Shown here: one piece after another, positions 44,128 to 53,007 of the stretch | How the letters are laid out: each line of letters opens with the position of its first letter | How positions within the stretch are numbered: position 1 is the first letter of the stretch | Assembly (NCBI GenBank): GCA_963707075.1 | Contig: CAVPOX010000002.1 | Coordinates: 682,001-746,000 of the forward strand | Length of the DNA: 64,000 nucleotides | Reading direction: 5' to 3' | Source: CAXMQZ01 sp963707075 | GTDB lineage: Bacteria; Acidobacteriota; Thermoanaerobaculia; Multivoradales; JAHEKO01 | Position numbers and translations under genes: made by a program | The notes under the pieces: generated by a model | Seen by the model: only the letters and a program-made list of their open reading frames with translations | Databases searched by the model: none | What the model was told of the DNA's origin: nothing

Positions 44128-45603
44128 TCAGGCGGCGTAGCTCATCGTCGCAGACGGCGAGCTCATCGGCACCAGAGTCGGCGGTAGCGGCGGCGTCTCC
44201 TGTTGCCCGCGACCGTACCGCGGTACCTTGCTAGCCTTCGGCTCACGGCTATCGAGCTCCAGGGCACGCTGATAGGCCACCTGGGCCTCACCAGCGGCGC
44301 CTTGTTTCTGCAGCACGATCGCCAGATTCAGCCAGGCCGGCGTGTAGTCCGGATCGAGGTCGATGGCACCCCGATAACACGCCTCGGCTTCCTCGAGGCG
44401 GCCCTGCTGCCGCAGCGCCACCCCCAGACTGCTGTGCGCGACCGCATTGTCCGGCTCGAGCTCGAGCGCCCGGCGATAGCACGCCTCGGCTTCCGCCAAG
44501 CGGTCCAGTCCGCGCAACGGCACGCCGAGGTTGATGTGAGCCCTGGGCGAGCCCGGGTCGAGCTCGGTGGCCCGACGGCACGCGGCCACGGCAGCCTGCA
44601 ACCGTCCGGTCTTGCGGTAGATGACACCGAGCGTGCTATGCGCTTGGGCATTGCCCGGGTCACGCTCGATCGCCTCGCGGCCGGCGGTCTCCGCTGCCCC
44701 CAGGTCACCCTTTCGGCAGAGCAGGCTGGCCAGATAGCCGAGCGCCACGGAGCTCGTCGGATCGATCGCCAGCGCACGCCGGTAGGCCGCCTCGGCGGCC
44801 GACTGCCGCCCACGCGAGGCCTCGACCAGCCCGAGCTGGACCTGCAAGCGGGCACAGCCCGGGTTGAGCAGGATCGCCTTGCGGCAGACCCCCTCGGCCT
44901 CGTCGTAACGACGTTGCTCCGTTAGCAGCAACGCCAAGCGCTTCCAGGCCCGGGGGTGCTGCGGATCGAGCTTCACGGCCTCGCACAACTCGGCCTCGGC
45001 CTCCCGCAAGCGGCCCTGGCGGCGTAGGGCGTCACCCAGGCCGGCGCGCACTTCGGCCGAATCTGGCTGGGCGCGAAGCTGGCGGCGGTAGATCCGCTCG
45101 GCTTCGATCGGTCGACCTTGGCGAGCCAGGCCCCTGGCTTGCTCGCAGACCTCCTCGGCAACTCCGCCGGCGCCGTCCTCGGCGGCGGCGAATGCCAGCT
45201 CAGAGATCGCCAGATGCGCTACCCTATCCTCGGGCTGGAGCTCCAGCACCTTGCGATAGGCCCCGATCGCTGCGTTCACTTCGCCGTTGGCACGGCGTAT
45301 GCCGGCCAGCGCACGCCAGGCTTCGACGCACTCAGGGTCGAGCTCCAGCGCCCGCTGCAGCAAAGCTCCGACCCGCACCACGGCAGGCCTGCTGTCTGCG
45401 CCTCGCTCCCAGAGTTTGCGAGCCTGACTCACCTGGCCCAGAGCCCGGGCCCGACGCAGCTGCCGCTCTGCCGCCTCCAGGTGGGGCGAGACCCTGGACA
45501 GCGAGTACCGCGCGTAGATCACCGTCACTACCGCGATCGCCAGCCCGCTCACCGCCGCCAGCCAGGGCGCCAGAGGAGAGAGATTGTTGATAAGGATGTC
45601 CAT
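44128..45603 (-). CDS. Membrane-anchored TPR repeat protein
   Basis: The protein has 491 residues. An N-terminal hydrophobic helix (about 9-30: LAPWLAAVSGLAIAVVTVIYA) anchors it, and then ten or more TPR units fill residues 55-450, with very regular text such as AEACYRRALELEPDNAVAHSSLG repeated in near-identical 34-residue steps. The C-terminus is Pro/Ser-rich and unstructured. TPR scaffolds of this kind assemble envelope complexes, and no enzymatic domain is visible. The ATG lies 2 bases after the stop of the broken multicopper oxidase, so both probably share a transcript. Strong similarity between adjacent repeats suggests recent internal duplication. Confidence 0.8.
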   Translation of the reverse strand: MDILINNLSPLAPWLAAVSGLAIAVVTVIYARYSLSRVSPHLEAAERQLRRARALGQVSQARKLWERGADSRPAVVRVGALLQRALELDPECVEAWRALAGIRRANGEVNAAIGAYRKVLELQPEDRVAHLAISELAFAAAEDGAGGVAEEVCEQARGLARQGRPIEAERIYRRQLRAQPDSAEVRAGLGDALRRQGRLREAEAELCEAVKLDPQHPRAWKRLALLLTEQRRYDEAEGVCRKAILLNPGCARLQVQLGLVEASRGRQSAAEAAYRRALAIDPTSSVALGYLASLLCRKGDLGAAETAGREAIERDPGNAQAHSTLGVIYRKTGRLQAAVAACRRATELDPGSPRAHINLGVPLRGLDRLAEAEACYRRALELEPDNAVAHSSLGVALRQQGRLEEAEACYRGAIDLDPDYTPAWLNLAIVLQKQGAAGEAQVAYQRALELDSREPKASKVPRYGRGQQETPPLPPTLVPMSSPSATMSYAA

Positions 45604-45605
45604 AG

Positions 45606-47838
45606 CTATTCTCTCCTCGTCCTACCTTCTTCTTGCAGCGGTTCGCGAGCGGACAACCGGGCTCCCGTCACGGGGGGCACGGCTATCGGTCGCGGCAGTG
45701 CCAAGAAGATTGTCATCTGGTTCGCTGTCGCGGGCTCCGGCCCGACGTACATGACGCGCATCATCTCGTGGTCCTCGTGCGACAGGATGTGGCAGTGCCA
45801 GACATAGCGGCCCGGCTTGTCGAAGGTCGCCTTGATGCGGGTGATCTGCCCCGGCAGGGCGGTCACCATGTCCTTCGGGCGCGTTCTCGACGTAACCGGT
45901 CGGCTGGGGCACAGCGGCCCCGTAGGTCAGATTCACGATCCTGAACCCGTCACCCAGCAGACCGTTGTGTTGCACCACCGGCTGGCTCACGAGGTAAGTG
46001 CCGTCACCGGCCGGCGTGGCGTAGTCGTCATTGGGAATGACGCGATCGTCCTCGGTGGTGTGGCTGTCCCAGGTGATCTCCTCGCGGCCCAGGATCTCGA
46101 AGTGCACCAGGTGCAGGTGCACCGGGTGGGCGTCGCCGGTGACGTTCCAGATCTCCCACTCCTCGGTCGAGTCGAGGGCCGGATTCTCGGTCGTCGGGCT
46201 GTGCCAGGCGATCGAGCCCTCCATCTGACCGACAGGCCGGCGTTGGCGTACTCCGGCGTGTCCGGCCAGTTGACCGGATTACCGACGTAGTCGGTGGCCG
46301 GCTCTGCGGTGCCGAGCAGCGGCTGCAGCCGGCCGTACTCGTCGGTGCCCTCGAAGAGCGCCACCTTGCGCGTCCGCGTCGGCGCCGGCACGACCGGACC
46401 GAAGTTGATACCGGTCGGCGTCACATCCGGCACCGCCGTATCCAGTGGCAGTACCACGTCGAAGGCCATGATGCGGTTCATCTCCGGGAACGGCCGCGGG
46501 TCGCCGGGCATGAGAATGCCACCGCCAAACGGCTCGTCGCCGCCGATGTTCTTCATGATCACCCGGTTACCCGGCGTCACGGTCTTGAAGTCGAAGATGA
46601 CGTCGTAGCGCGAGCCGGTCTCGATCAGCAGGGTGTCGACCGTCGTCGGGCTGGAGGCCAGACCCTGGTCACTGCCGATGACGGTGAAAGTCGAGCGGCT
46701 GGATCACGGTCGTGAAGTCCGTGGCACCCGGCGGCACCTCGAAGAACTGCACCGCCAGGAAGCGGCTGTCGCAGCCGTTCAAGAACCGCAGCCGGTAGTT
46801 GCGCGGCTCGACGTCCATCTGCGGCCAGATCCGGCCGTTGACCACCATGTGGTCGCCGAAGAACTCGGCCAGGCCGGTCGGTCCGCCACCCGGAAAGATA
46901 TCCGGCGGCAGCACCGCACCTTCACCCGTGATGAAGTCGTCGTAGAACGGATCCCCCGGGAAGGCCGGGTAGAAGAGCTCGCCGTTGGCCTTGAACATCT
47001 TGTCCTGGATGGCGAAGGCCGCCTCGTAGGGGAAGGCCGGCAGATCGAGCGGATTGCCGAAGAGCCCGGTATCGAAGTCGTCCCGGATGATGTAGAACCC
47101 CGCCATGCCGGCGTAGACATTGAGGCGGGTGATACCGAGGGCGTGGTCGTGGTACCAGACGGTGCCCGCCGGCTGGCTGTTGTCGTAGAGATACCTCTTG
47201 TCCACCCACTGCGGTCCGCGGATGGTGTAGCCGGGGCTGAAGAAAAACTCCGGATTGCCGTCGTACTGGAAATCGGAGTGGCCGCCGTGGACGTGCGCGA
47301 CGATGGGCACTCCGTCCTTCTCGATCGAGTACTGCTCATAGCCGTGCAGGCTGTAGGCCCAGTGCAGGCTGGTATCGACGACCGAGCGGCCGGTGTAGTC
47401 GCCAAAGCCGAGGCTGGTGTTGTCCTTGCCGGTGATCGGAAAGGGCAGGCCACCGAGGCGGTTTTCCCATTTGACCTCGAGCGGTTCGTAGCTCCGAACC
47501 TGGAAGGTCCGGCCGGGCCAGGTGTAGGCCTTGTCGTTGGTGTCACCGTAGCCCCAGATGGTGGTCTTGAGCGGACTGCCCATGCTGTCGACCAGACCGG
47601 TCTCCTGCACCGCCTGGCCAACCCCCACCTTGATCTTGCCCTGCTTGGGCCTGTAAAGGAAACCCGGATCGAGGGCGTTGGCCACTGGCCAGATGAACTT
47701 CGGCTGCAGCGCCGGGTCGCTCAGACCCGGACCCTGGGTGGCGGCGAGGGCCTTGCGCACCCATCCAGCCTTCGATTGCACGTAGATTCCGGCTCCGGCG
47801 AGAGTACCGTACTTGATGAAATCTCTGCGTGTGGTCAA
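45606..47838 (-). pseudogene. Tat-exported multicopper oxidase (CotA-like) interrupted by three single-base frameshifts
   Basis: Read across frames, the gene encodes one multicopper oxidase. A Tat signal (TTRRDFIKYG) opens it, and all four copper motifs are present: HVHGGHSD, WYHDHALG, HPVHLHLVHF and WHCHILSHEDHEMM. Continuity needs three corrections: an extra base in the AAA run at 46687-46689 (plus strand), one missing base near 46228-46235, and an extra base near 45876-45880. After correction the text runs on smoothly (IQPLDF to TVIGSDQG; NAGLVGQMEG; NAPKDMVTAL). The protein would oxidise metals, phenols or bilirubin-like substrates in the periplasm. Because every copper ligand is intact and two of the three events are in short homopolymers, sequencing error is about as likely as true decay. 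The nearby TonB receptor hints at metal handling. Confidence 0.8.
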
Positions 47839-47966
47839 GTTGTCTCCTCCTTGCTCTGGAAGACCTGGGCGCCGACCGAGCGCCCGTCCTCCGGTCCTGG
47901 TTCAGCAGATGAGATTTCCGTTGGGCGATGGACAGAGCTCCGCCCTCGCCCTCTTTCCAAAGGCTC

Positions 47967-47982
47967 GAGCACCCGGGTGCTC
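47967..47982. repeat. Perfect 16-bp palindrome upstream of the multicopper oxidase
   Basis: The sequence GAGCACCCGGGTGCTC is a perfect palindrome about 130 bases upstream of the oxidase start. It could be a dyad operator or a small hairpin in the leader. No second copy was noticed nearby. Confidence 0.5.
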
Positions 47983-48165
47983 CTCCGTCGGCCTCCTTTC
48001 AGTTGACGACCCGCAGCAGTAGCCCCACACAGGAGGCAGCTAGGCTCTCGAAAGCCGTCGAGACGACTTTTCAGAGCAGGTGGTTCAGCTCCTCCCCATC
48101 CGCGCAACTGCTGCGCTGTCCAAAGGCACCAACAGGACCCGTGGCGTGCCAGATTTTGGGTAGCA

Positions 48166-48177
48166 ATATAGCTATAT
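48166..48177. repeat. AT-rich 12-bp palindrome upstream of the cyclase-family gene
   Basis: ATATAGCTATAT is a perfect palindrome 119 bases before the cyclase start, extended by matching GC pairs after one mismatch (18 bp in all, 48163-48180). Its AT content is unusual here, and it could be part of a promoter or a regulator site. Confidence 0.4.
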
Positions 48178-48296
48178 CGCGATCTACCCTTCTCACCAAC
48201 GCACACGGAGGTGGGTTCCTGCCTATCCCAGCGGGTAGGTTGGCAGCCATGGGCCGGGCCAGTGGGCGTACAATGCCTGACCGAGGAGGGACCATC

Positions 48297-49979
48297 ATGC
48301 ATCGCAAAGAACCGATTTCCCTGCTGAGTACAGCCCGTTGGTACGACTTGACGCAGGCACTGAGCATCTTCACCCCACCCTGGCCCGGCGAGATGCCCCT
48401 GCAGGTGCACTTCTTCAAACGCCTGACCGGTTCCTTTCACGGCGGCCAGGGGGCCAATGGACAGCTCATCGAGTGGAGCAACAACACCGGCTGCCATCTG
48501 GTCGGTCCGCGTGCCTTTCACTCGGGCGCCAGAGCCATCGCCGATATTCCTTTGACCGATCTCTGTGGTGAAGGCGTGGTGGCCGATATCTCCGATGCGG
48601 TCTCCGACTACGACCTCTATACGCCCGAGATGATCACCGCCCGGGTCGAGGTCAAGGAAGGCGACATCCTGATCGTCAACACCGGTTATCACCGGTATGC
48701 CTACGATCAGCCGGATGTCGAAAATCCCACCAAGCAGGGGGGTATCGAAAACAAGGAGTTCGGCTACTACGTGCGCCATCCCGGACCTTCGCCGGACTTC
48801 TTTCCCTGGGCACTCGACATGAAGCTCAAGTTGGTGGCGGTCGATTGCGGCTCGGCCGAGCACCCGATGAACACCAACATCCGCTTCATGCATCCTCGGG
48901 AGTTCGAAAAGGCCGAAGCGCGTCTCCAGGAGACCCACGGCAAGAGCTGGGAGGAGATCTTCCCACCCGAGCAGTATCGCGAGCTCACCCATCGCACGAT
49001 GCCCAAGGCCGGCTTGCTGCTGGCCGAGGCCCTCGGCGGCCAGATCGACCAGCTCGGCAACCAGCGGGCCTGGATCATGATCCAGCCCATCCCGTTTATG
49101 GAGGTCGAGTCGGCCTGGTGCCGGGCGGTCGCTCTCCAGGCACCCGAGGGCACGAACGACGAGGACTTCTATCGGGCAATGGCTCACACCGAGATGCTCG
49201 ACCTGACGCTCCCGTTCAGCGTGCAGACGCCGCAGTGGGCCAACTACGAGCCGCTATCCATTCGCTTCACCAAGCGGGTCGGTGGTCTCGACTTCGGTCT
49301 GGGCCGCAACAACGCGCACTGCAAGGCGAGCTTCCATCTCGCCACGCACATGGACGGCGAGAAGCACTTCTGGGCCGCCGGACGCACCATCGGCGAGGTG
49401 CCGCTGGATTACTGGCACGGCCCCGGAGTGATCGTCGACATCTCCGAGGAGGTGAGCGACTCCAGTGTCTACACCCCTCAGATGATCGAGGATCGGGTCG
49501 ACCTCCGGGACGGCGACATCCTGCTCATCAAGACCGGCTACGGGAAGTACGGGTGGAACAGTCCCGACTCGGACGAGTTCCGCTACATGATCAAGCATCC
49601 GGGACCGTCACCCGATTTCTCCGACTGGTGCGTCGAGCGCCAGATCAAGTGGCTGGGCATCGACTGTGTGGCCATGGAACACCCGATGAACACGATTCAA
49701 CGGGTCTTTCATCCCAAGACCTTCGCCGAAGCCAACCAAAAGCTGATCGACCAGTTCGGCAAGGACTGGGACGAGATGTTCCCGCTGGACAAGTACTATC
49801 AGGACATGCACCTCAACCTGTTTCCCAAGAGCATCGTGCACGCCGAGAACTTCGGCAACCAGCTCGCCGAAGCCGAAACCGGCCGCTATTACATCGCCGC
49901 CTTCGTCCAGAAGGGCATGGAGCTGGCCTCCTGTTGGGGGAGGTTTGTGGCCTTCCGTCAGAACGGCTCTGGTGAATGA
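48297..49979 (+). CDS. Tandem two-domain cyclase-family (kynurenine-formamidase-like) hydrolase
   Basis: With the ATG at 48297 and GAGGAGGG upstream, the protein has 560 residues. It consists of two cyclase-family (PF04199-type) domains, about 12-275 and 295-555. The second has the metal motif HLATHMDGEKHF (the HxxTHxDxxxH pattern), while the first reads NTGCHLVGPRAFH, where the metal Asp is Val. Both halves share GEGVVADIS or GPGVIVDIS, RHPGPSPDF or KHPGPSPDF, and DCxxxEHPMNT. Family members hydrolyse amides or lactones such as formylkynurenine or isatin. The following membrane protein and sodium symporter genes suggest import and hydrolysis of an external compound. Only the second half is predicted to be catalytic. 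Confidence 0.8.
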   Translation: MHRKEPISLLSTARWYDLTQALSIFTPPWPGEMPLQVHFFKRLTGSFHGGQGANGQLIEWSNNTGCHLVGPRAFHSGARAIADIPLTDLCGEGVVADISDAVSDYDLYTPEMITARVEVKEGDILIVNTGYHRYAYDQPDVENPTKQGGIENKEFGYYVRHPGPSPDFFPWALDMKLKLVAVDCGSAEHPMNTNIRFMHPREFEKAEARLQETHGKSWEEIFPPEQYRELTHRTMPKAGLLLAEALGGQIDQLGNQRAWIMIQPIPFMEVESAWCRAVALQAPEGTNDEDFYRAMAHTEMLDLTLPFSVQTPQWANYEPLSIRFTKRVGGLDFGLGRNNAHCKASFHLATHMDGEKHFWAAGRTIGEVPLDYWHGPGVIVDISEEVSDSSVYTPQMIEDRVDLRDGDILLIKTGYGKYGWNSPDSDEFRYMIKHPGPSPDFSDWCVERQIKWLGIDCVAMEHPMNTIQRVFHPKTFAEANQKLIDQFGKDWDEMFPLDKYYQDMHLNLFPKSIVHAENFGNQLAEAETGRYYIAAFVQKGMELASCWGRFVAFRQNGSGE

Positions 49980-50010
49980 TGGCCTTGCCACCCTCTACCC
50001 GAGCCTGCTG

Positions 50011-50280
50011 ATGCCACCACGACTCTTCTCACAGCGACTCGAATCACGACATCGGCGGGTGTACCGACTGGTGCTCGGCTACTTCATCGTCATCTTCGTG
50101 GCCATGATCTGGCCGGTGGTAACGCTGTTCAGCCACGCTCGGCCCCTGATCCTCGGTCTGCCATTCTTTCTCTTCTACCTGGCGGTATTGCTGATCGCGA
50201 GTTTCCTGGTGCTGCTGTGGTTGTTCCATTGGGAGGAGCGCGCCGGGGCCTCGTCCGATCCAGCGGAGGATGAATCCTGA
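50011..50280 (+). CDS. Small membrane protein associated with a sodium:solute symporter
   Basis: From the ATG at 50011 the protein has 89 residues with two hydrophobic helices (YFIVIFVAMIWPVVTLF and FFLFYLAVLLIASFLVLLWLF) and an acidic tail. Small two-helix proteins of the DUF3311 kind often precede SSS-family symporters and may be accessory subunits. An upstream extension in the same frame overlaps the cyclase gene and lacks a hydrophobic start. The symporter start is 17 bases downstream. Confidence 0.6.
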   Translation: MPPRLFSQRLESRHRRVYRLVLGYFIVIFVAMIWPVVTLFSHARPLILGLPFFLFYLAVLLIASFLVLLWLFHWEERAGASSDPAEDES

Positions 50281-50297
50281 TCCCCAGCTGGATCATC

Positions 50298-51746
50298 GTG
50301 CTGGCGGTCACCCTGGGGTACCTGGGGATCTCCCTCGGTGTGGGGCTGTGGTCGGGCAAGAAGACATCCAAAGGCACGGAGGGCTACGTCGCGGGCGATC
50401 GCGCTCTGGGATTTCTGGTTCTCTATTTCATTCTCGGGGCTTCGATCTTCAGTGCGTTCGCCTTTCTCGGGGGACCCGGCTGGGCCTACTCGCGCGGCGC
50501 GGCGGCTTTCTACATCCTCTCGTATGGCACCATCGGCCTGGTCCCCTGGTACTTCTTCGGGCCGCGGGTCGCCCGACTGGGTCGTCGGTTCGGATTCGTC
50601 ACCCAGGCCGAGCTGCTGTCCCATCGTTATCAGAGCAAGGGGCTCTCGGCCGCCCTCGCCCTGATCTCTCTGGTCGCCTTTCTCCCCTATCTGACGTTGC
50701 AGATGCAGGGCGCCGGCTACGTGTTCAACGTGGTCACCGAAGGCCGTATCCCCAACTGGGCTGGTGCTGCCATCGCTTACGGTGTCGTCCTGGCGTATGT
50801 CTTTCGCAGTGGGGTCATGGGGGTCGCCTGGACGAACACGCTGCAGGGAATGTTCATGATGGTGCTGGCCTGGAGCCTGGGTCTTTACCTGCCGTGGAAA
50901 CTCTACGGTGGAGTCGGGGCCATGTTCGAGAGCCTGGCTGAGACCGTGCCAGAAATGCTCCGGGCACCAGGTCTCGGCGCCGACGGCCAGGTCTGGACCT
51001 GGGGCGGCTACTCGAGTGCCATCATCATCTCGGTCATGGGCTTCAGCATCTGGCCCCACTACTTCATGAAGATCTTCACCGCACGCAACGAGCGCACCCT
51101 GAAACGCACCGTGGTGTTCTACCCCACCTTCCAGATCTTCCTGATTCCCATTCTGTTCATCGGCTTCGCCGGGATCCTGTCCTATCCGGGCGTCGAGCCG
51201 GCCGACGCGATCCTGCCGACCATCCTGATGTCCCTCGACCTGCCGGCAGTGGTGATCGGTCTGTTCTGTGCCGGGGCCCTGGCCGCCTCGATGTCGACCG
51301 GCGACGCCCTGGTCCATGCCGCCGGATCGATTCTGGTGCGGGACTTTTATCGGGTGCTTTTCCGCCCCGAGCTCACCGATGCGCAGCAGACACGGCTGAT
51401 CCGCATTCTGGTCGTCGTGATCAGTGCGGTGGCCTATTACTTCGCGGTGGTTTCCGAAGTTTCACTGGTAGCCCTGCTGCTGCTCTCATACGGGTTCATC
51501 GCGCAGATTTTTCCCGTGCTCCTGGCGGCGCTCTACTGGTCGAGATCGACACGACCGGGAGTCCTCGCCGGGCTCGCGGCCGGGTGTTTGGTGACGGTTC
51601 TGTGGAACCTCTTCCCCGAGCTGCAGTGGCAGCAGATCCACCCGGGCGTCTGGGGGCTGGCCGCCAGTATTCCGACCCTGGTGGCGGTCTCCCTGGCTAC
51701 CGCTCCAATGGACCCCGAGCACGTTCGCCAATTCGTCGTCGACTAG
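50298..51746 (+). CDS. Sodium:solute symporter (SSS family)
   Basis: The protein has at least 482 residues from the GTG at 50298. The first membrane helix could extend upstream to a non-ATG start near 50277, because the text IPSWII before the GTG is also hydrophobic. About 13 helices are visible, along with SSS features such as GYVAGDRALGFLVL, the Gly/Ala-rich core GAGYVFNVV and GALAASMSTGDALVHAAGSI, which corresponds to the sodium-site region. Substrates of close relatives include pantothenate, proline and organic acids; the specificity is not readable here. It is in one transcription unit with the cyclase-family hydrolase and ends 2 bases from the convergent M20 gene. Confidence 0.85.
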   Translation: MLAVTLGYLGISLGVGLWSGKKTSKGTEGYVAGDRALGFLVLYFILGASIFSAFAFLGGPGWAYSRGAAAFYILSYGTIGLVPWYFFGPRVARLGRRFGFVTQAELLSHRYQSKGLSAALALISLVAFLPYLTLQMQGAGYVFNVVTEGRIPNWAGAAIAYGVVLAYVFRSGVMGVAWTNTLQGMFMMVLAWSLGLYLPWKLYGGVGAMFESLAETVPEMLRAPGLGADGQVWTWGGYSSAIIISVMGFSIWPHYFMKIFTARNERTLKRTVVFYPTFQIFLIPILFIGFAGILSYPGVEPADAILPTILMSLDLPAVVIGLFCAGALAASMSTGDALVHAAGSILVRDFYRVLFRPELTDAQQTRLIRILVVVISAVAYYFAVVSEVSLVALLLLSYGFIAQIFPVLLAALYWSRSTRPGVLAGLAAGCLVTVLWNLFPELQWQQIHPGVWGLAASIPTLVAVSLATAPMDPEHVRQFVVD

Positions 51747-51748
51747 CT

Positions 51749-52940
51749 TCAGCTCGAAGTCGACTCGATAGCGAGCCGACGGGCCAGGGCCTCGTTGACG
51801 CCCATCGCTTCCTCGAGCGCTGCGATCTCGATGTGCTCATCGACCGTGTGGGCCAGGAATTCGTTGCCAGGTCCGAAGCCTACGGGCGCCATGCCCGCTT
51901 CGGCGAAATGCCCTCCATCGGTGGCGAACTGCCACACGTCGGTGGGGCGCGCTTCGCCGAGGGCATCGGCACAGATCCTCTCGGCAGCGACCACCGCGGG
52001 GTGATCGGTGGCCAGGATGTAGGCAGGATTCGAGCCGGCGATCGGCCGTTCCAAACCAGTATAGGTGCGGCGATTGAAGACGGGAACCGTGATCTGGATC
52101 GTGGAGGTGGCGAGGTCCGGAAACTCGGAGGAGACACGGTCCGCGACAGCCTCGAGCATCCGTCGCGCATCCTCCCCCGACTGACCCGGAATGTTGCGCC
52201 AGTCGCACGTTTGCCAAAGCTCACCCGGAACGACATTGGCACTGGTCTGATCGGTGCGCAAGCAGGGTCGGAGCGACCGTCGAGGGTCCCAGATCACCGT
52301 CGGTCGGCATCTCGAGATCGTCGAGACCGACAAGGAAGAGCCCCAGGGTGTAGAGCGGGTTGATGCCTTGCTCGGGAACACTCGCGTGCACGCTGCGGCC
52401 CTTGATGTGCACGATCAATTCGGTGCGACCCCGGTGCCCGCGGCGCAGCGTGTTGTGACTCGGTTCGCCGACCACCACCACCGGTGTCTCCATTGTCTCC
52501 GTGAGATGTCTGGCACCGATCCCGCCAATCTCCTCCTGCACTACGCCGGTGACCCAGACATCTCCGGGCGGCCGACTGCCTCCCAGCAGGCGGGCCGCGC
52601 CAAAGATCTGCGCTGCCATGGGGCCCTTGATATCCACCGCCCCACGACCCCACACCCGATCGTCATGGATCTCCCCGCCGAAGGGAGGGTACGGCCAGGC
52701 CGCCGGGTCCCCGACGTCGACATGGTCGAGGTGGGTGTTGAACATCAGGGCCGGAGCCGATCCCTCGCCGCGAATCAGACCGAGAACATTGCCGACGTCA
52801 TCGAAGGTGACCGAGTCGTAGCCCAGACCGCGCATCGCGTCGGCCACCAGGGCTGCCAGCTCGGCCTCCTCACCGGGCAAACTCGGTGTACGGATCATCT
52901 GCTGTAGCAGGTCGACGCAGGCTTGCAGATCACCGATCAC
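51749..52940 (-). pseudogene. M20-family metallopeptidase/deacylase split by one frameshift
   Basis: The gene encodes an ArgE/DapE/YgeY-type M20 enzyme whose frame breaks at about 52260, where the plus strand reads GCAAGCAG; removing one A restores PTLLRTDQTSANVVPGE. The N-terminal part has FNTHLDHVDVG (metal His and Asp), VWGRGAVDIKG (bridging Asp) and VVQEEIGG (catalytic Glu pair). The C-terminal part has GGHFAEAG and AHTVDEHIEI with the last metal His. All metal ligands are thus retained. The enzyme would remove acyl groups from amino acids or cleave dipeptides. The start is GTG. Sequencing error is as likely as true inactivation. Confidence 0.75.
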
Positions 52941-53007
52941 AATACAGAGTCTACATCCCCGACCGGCAAAACTCCCGTCGCGGGCTCTCGATCGGTGGCT
53001 CCGGTCG

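Larger units (their letters stand above)
47839..48296. promoter_or_regulatory. Divergent intergenic region between multicopper oxidase and cyclase-family genes
   Basis: This 458-base gap holds no convincing gene. It separates two divergently transcribed genes and therefore should contain both promoters. A GAGGAGGG ribosome site precedes the ATG at 48297. Two palindromes, listed separately, are the only clear structures. The local AT-rich patch around 48163-48180 stands out against the GC-rich surroundings. Confidence 0.5.

Noticed and set aside
46633..48006. Open frame of 457 codons on the plus strand
   Set aside because: It is antisense to the multicopper oxidase and crosses its start, without recognisable domains.
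47928..48296. N-terminal extension of the cyclase-family frame
   Set aside because: It has no family similarity, and the ATG at 48297 has a strong GAGGAGGG ribosome site.
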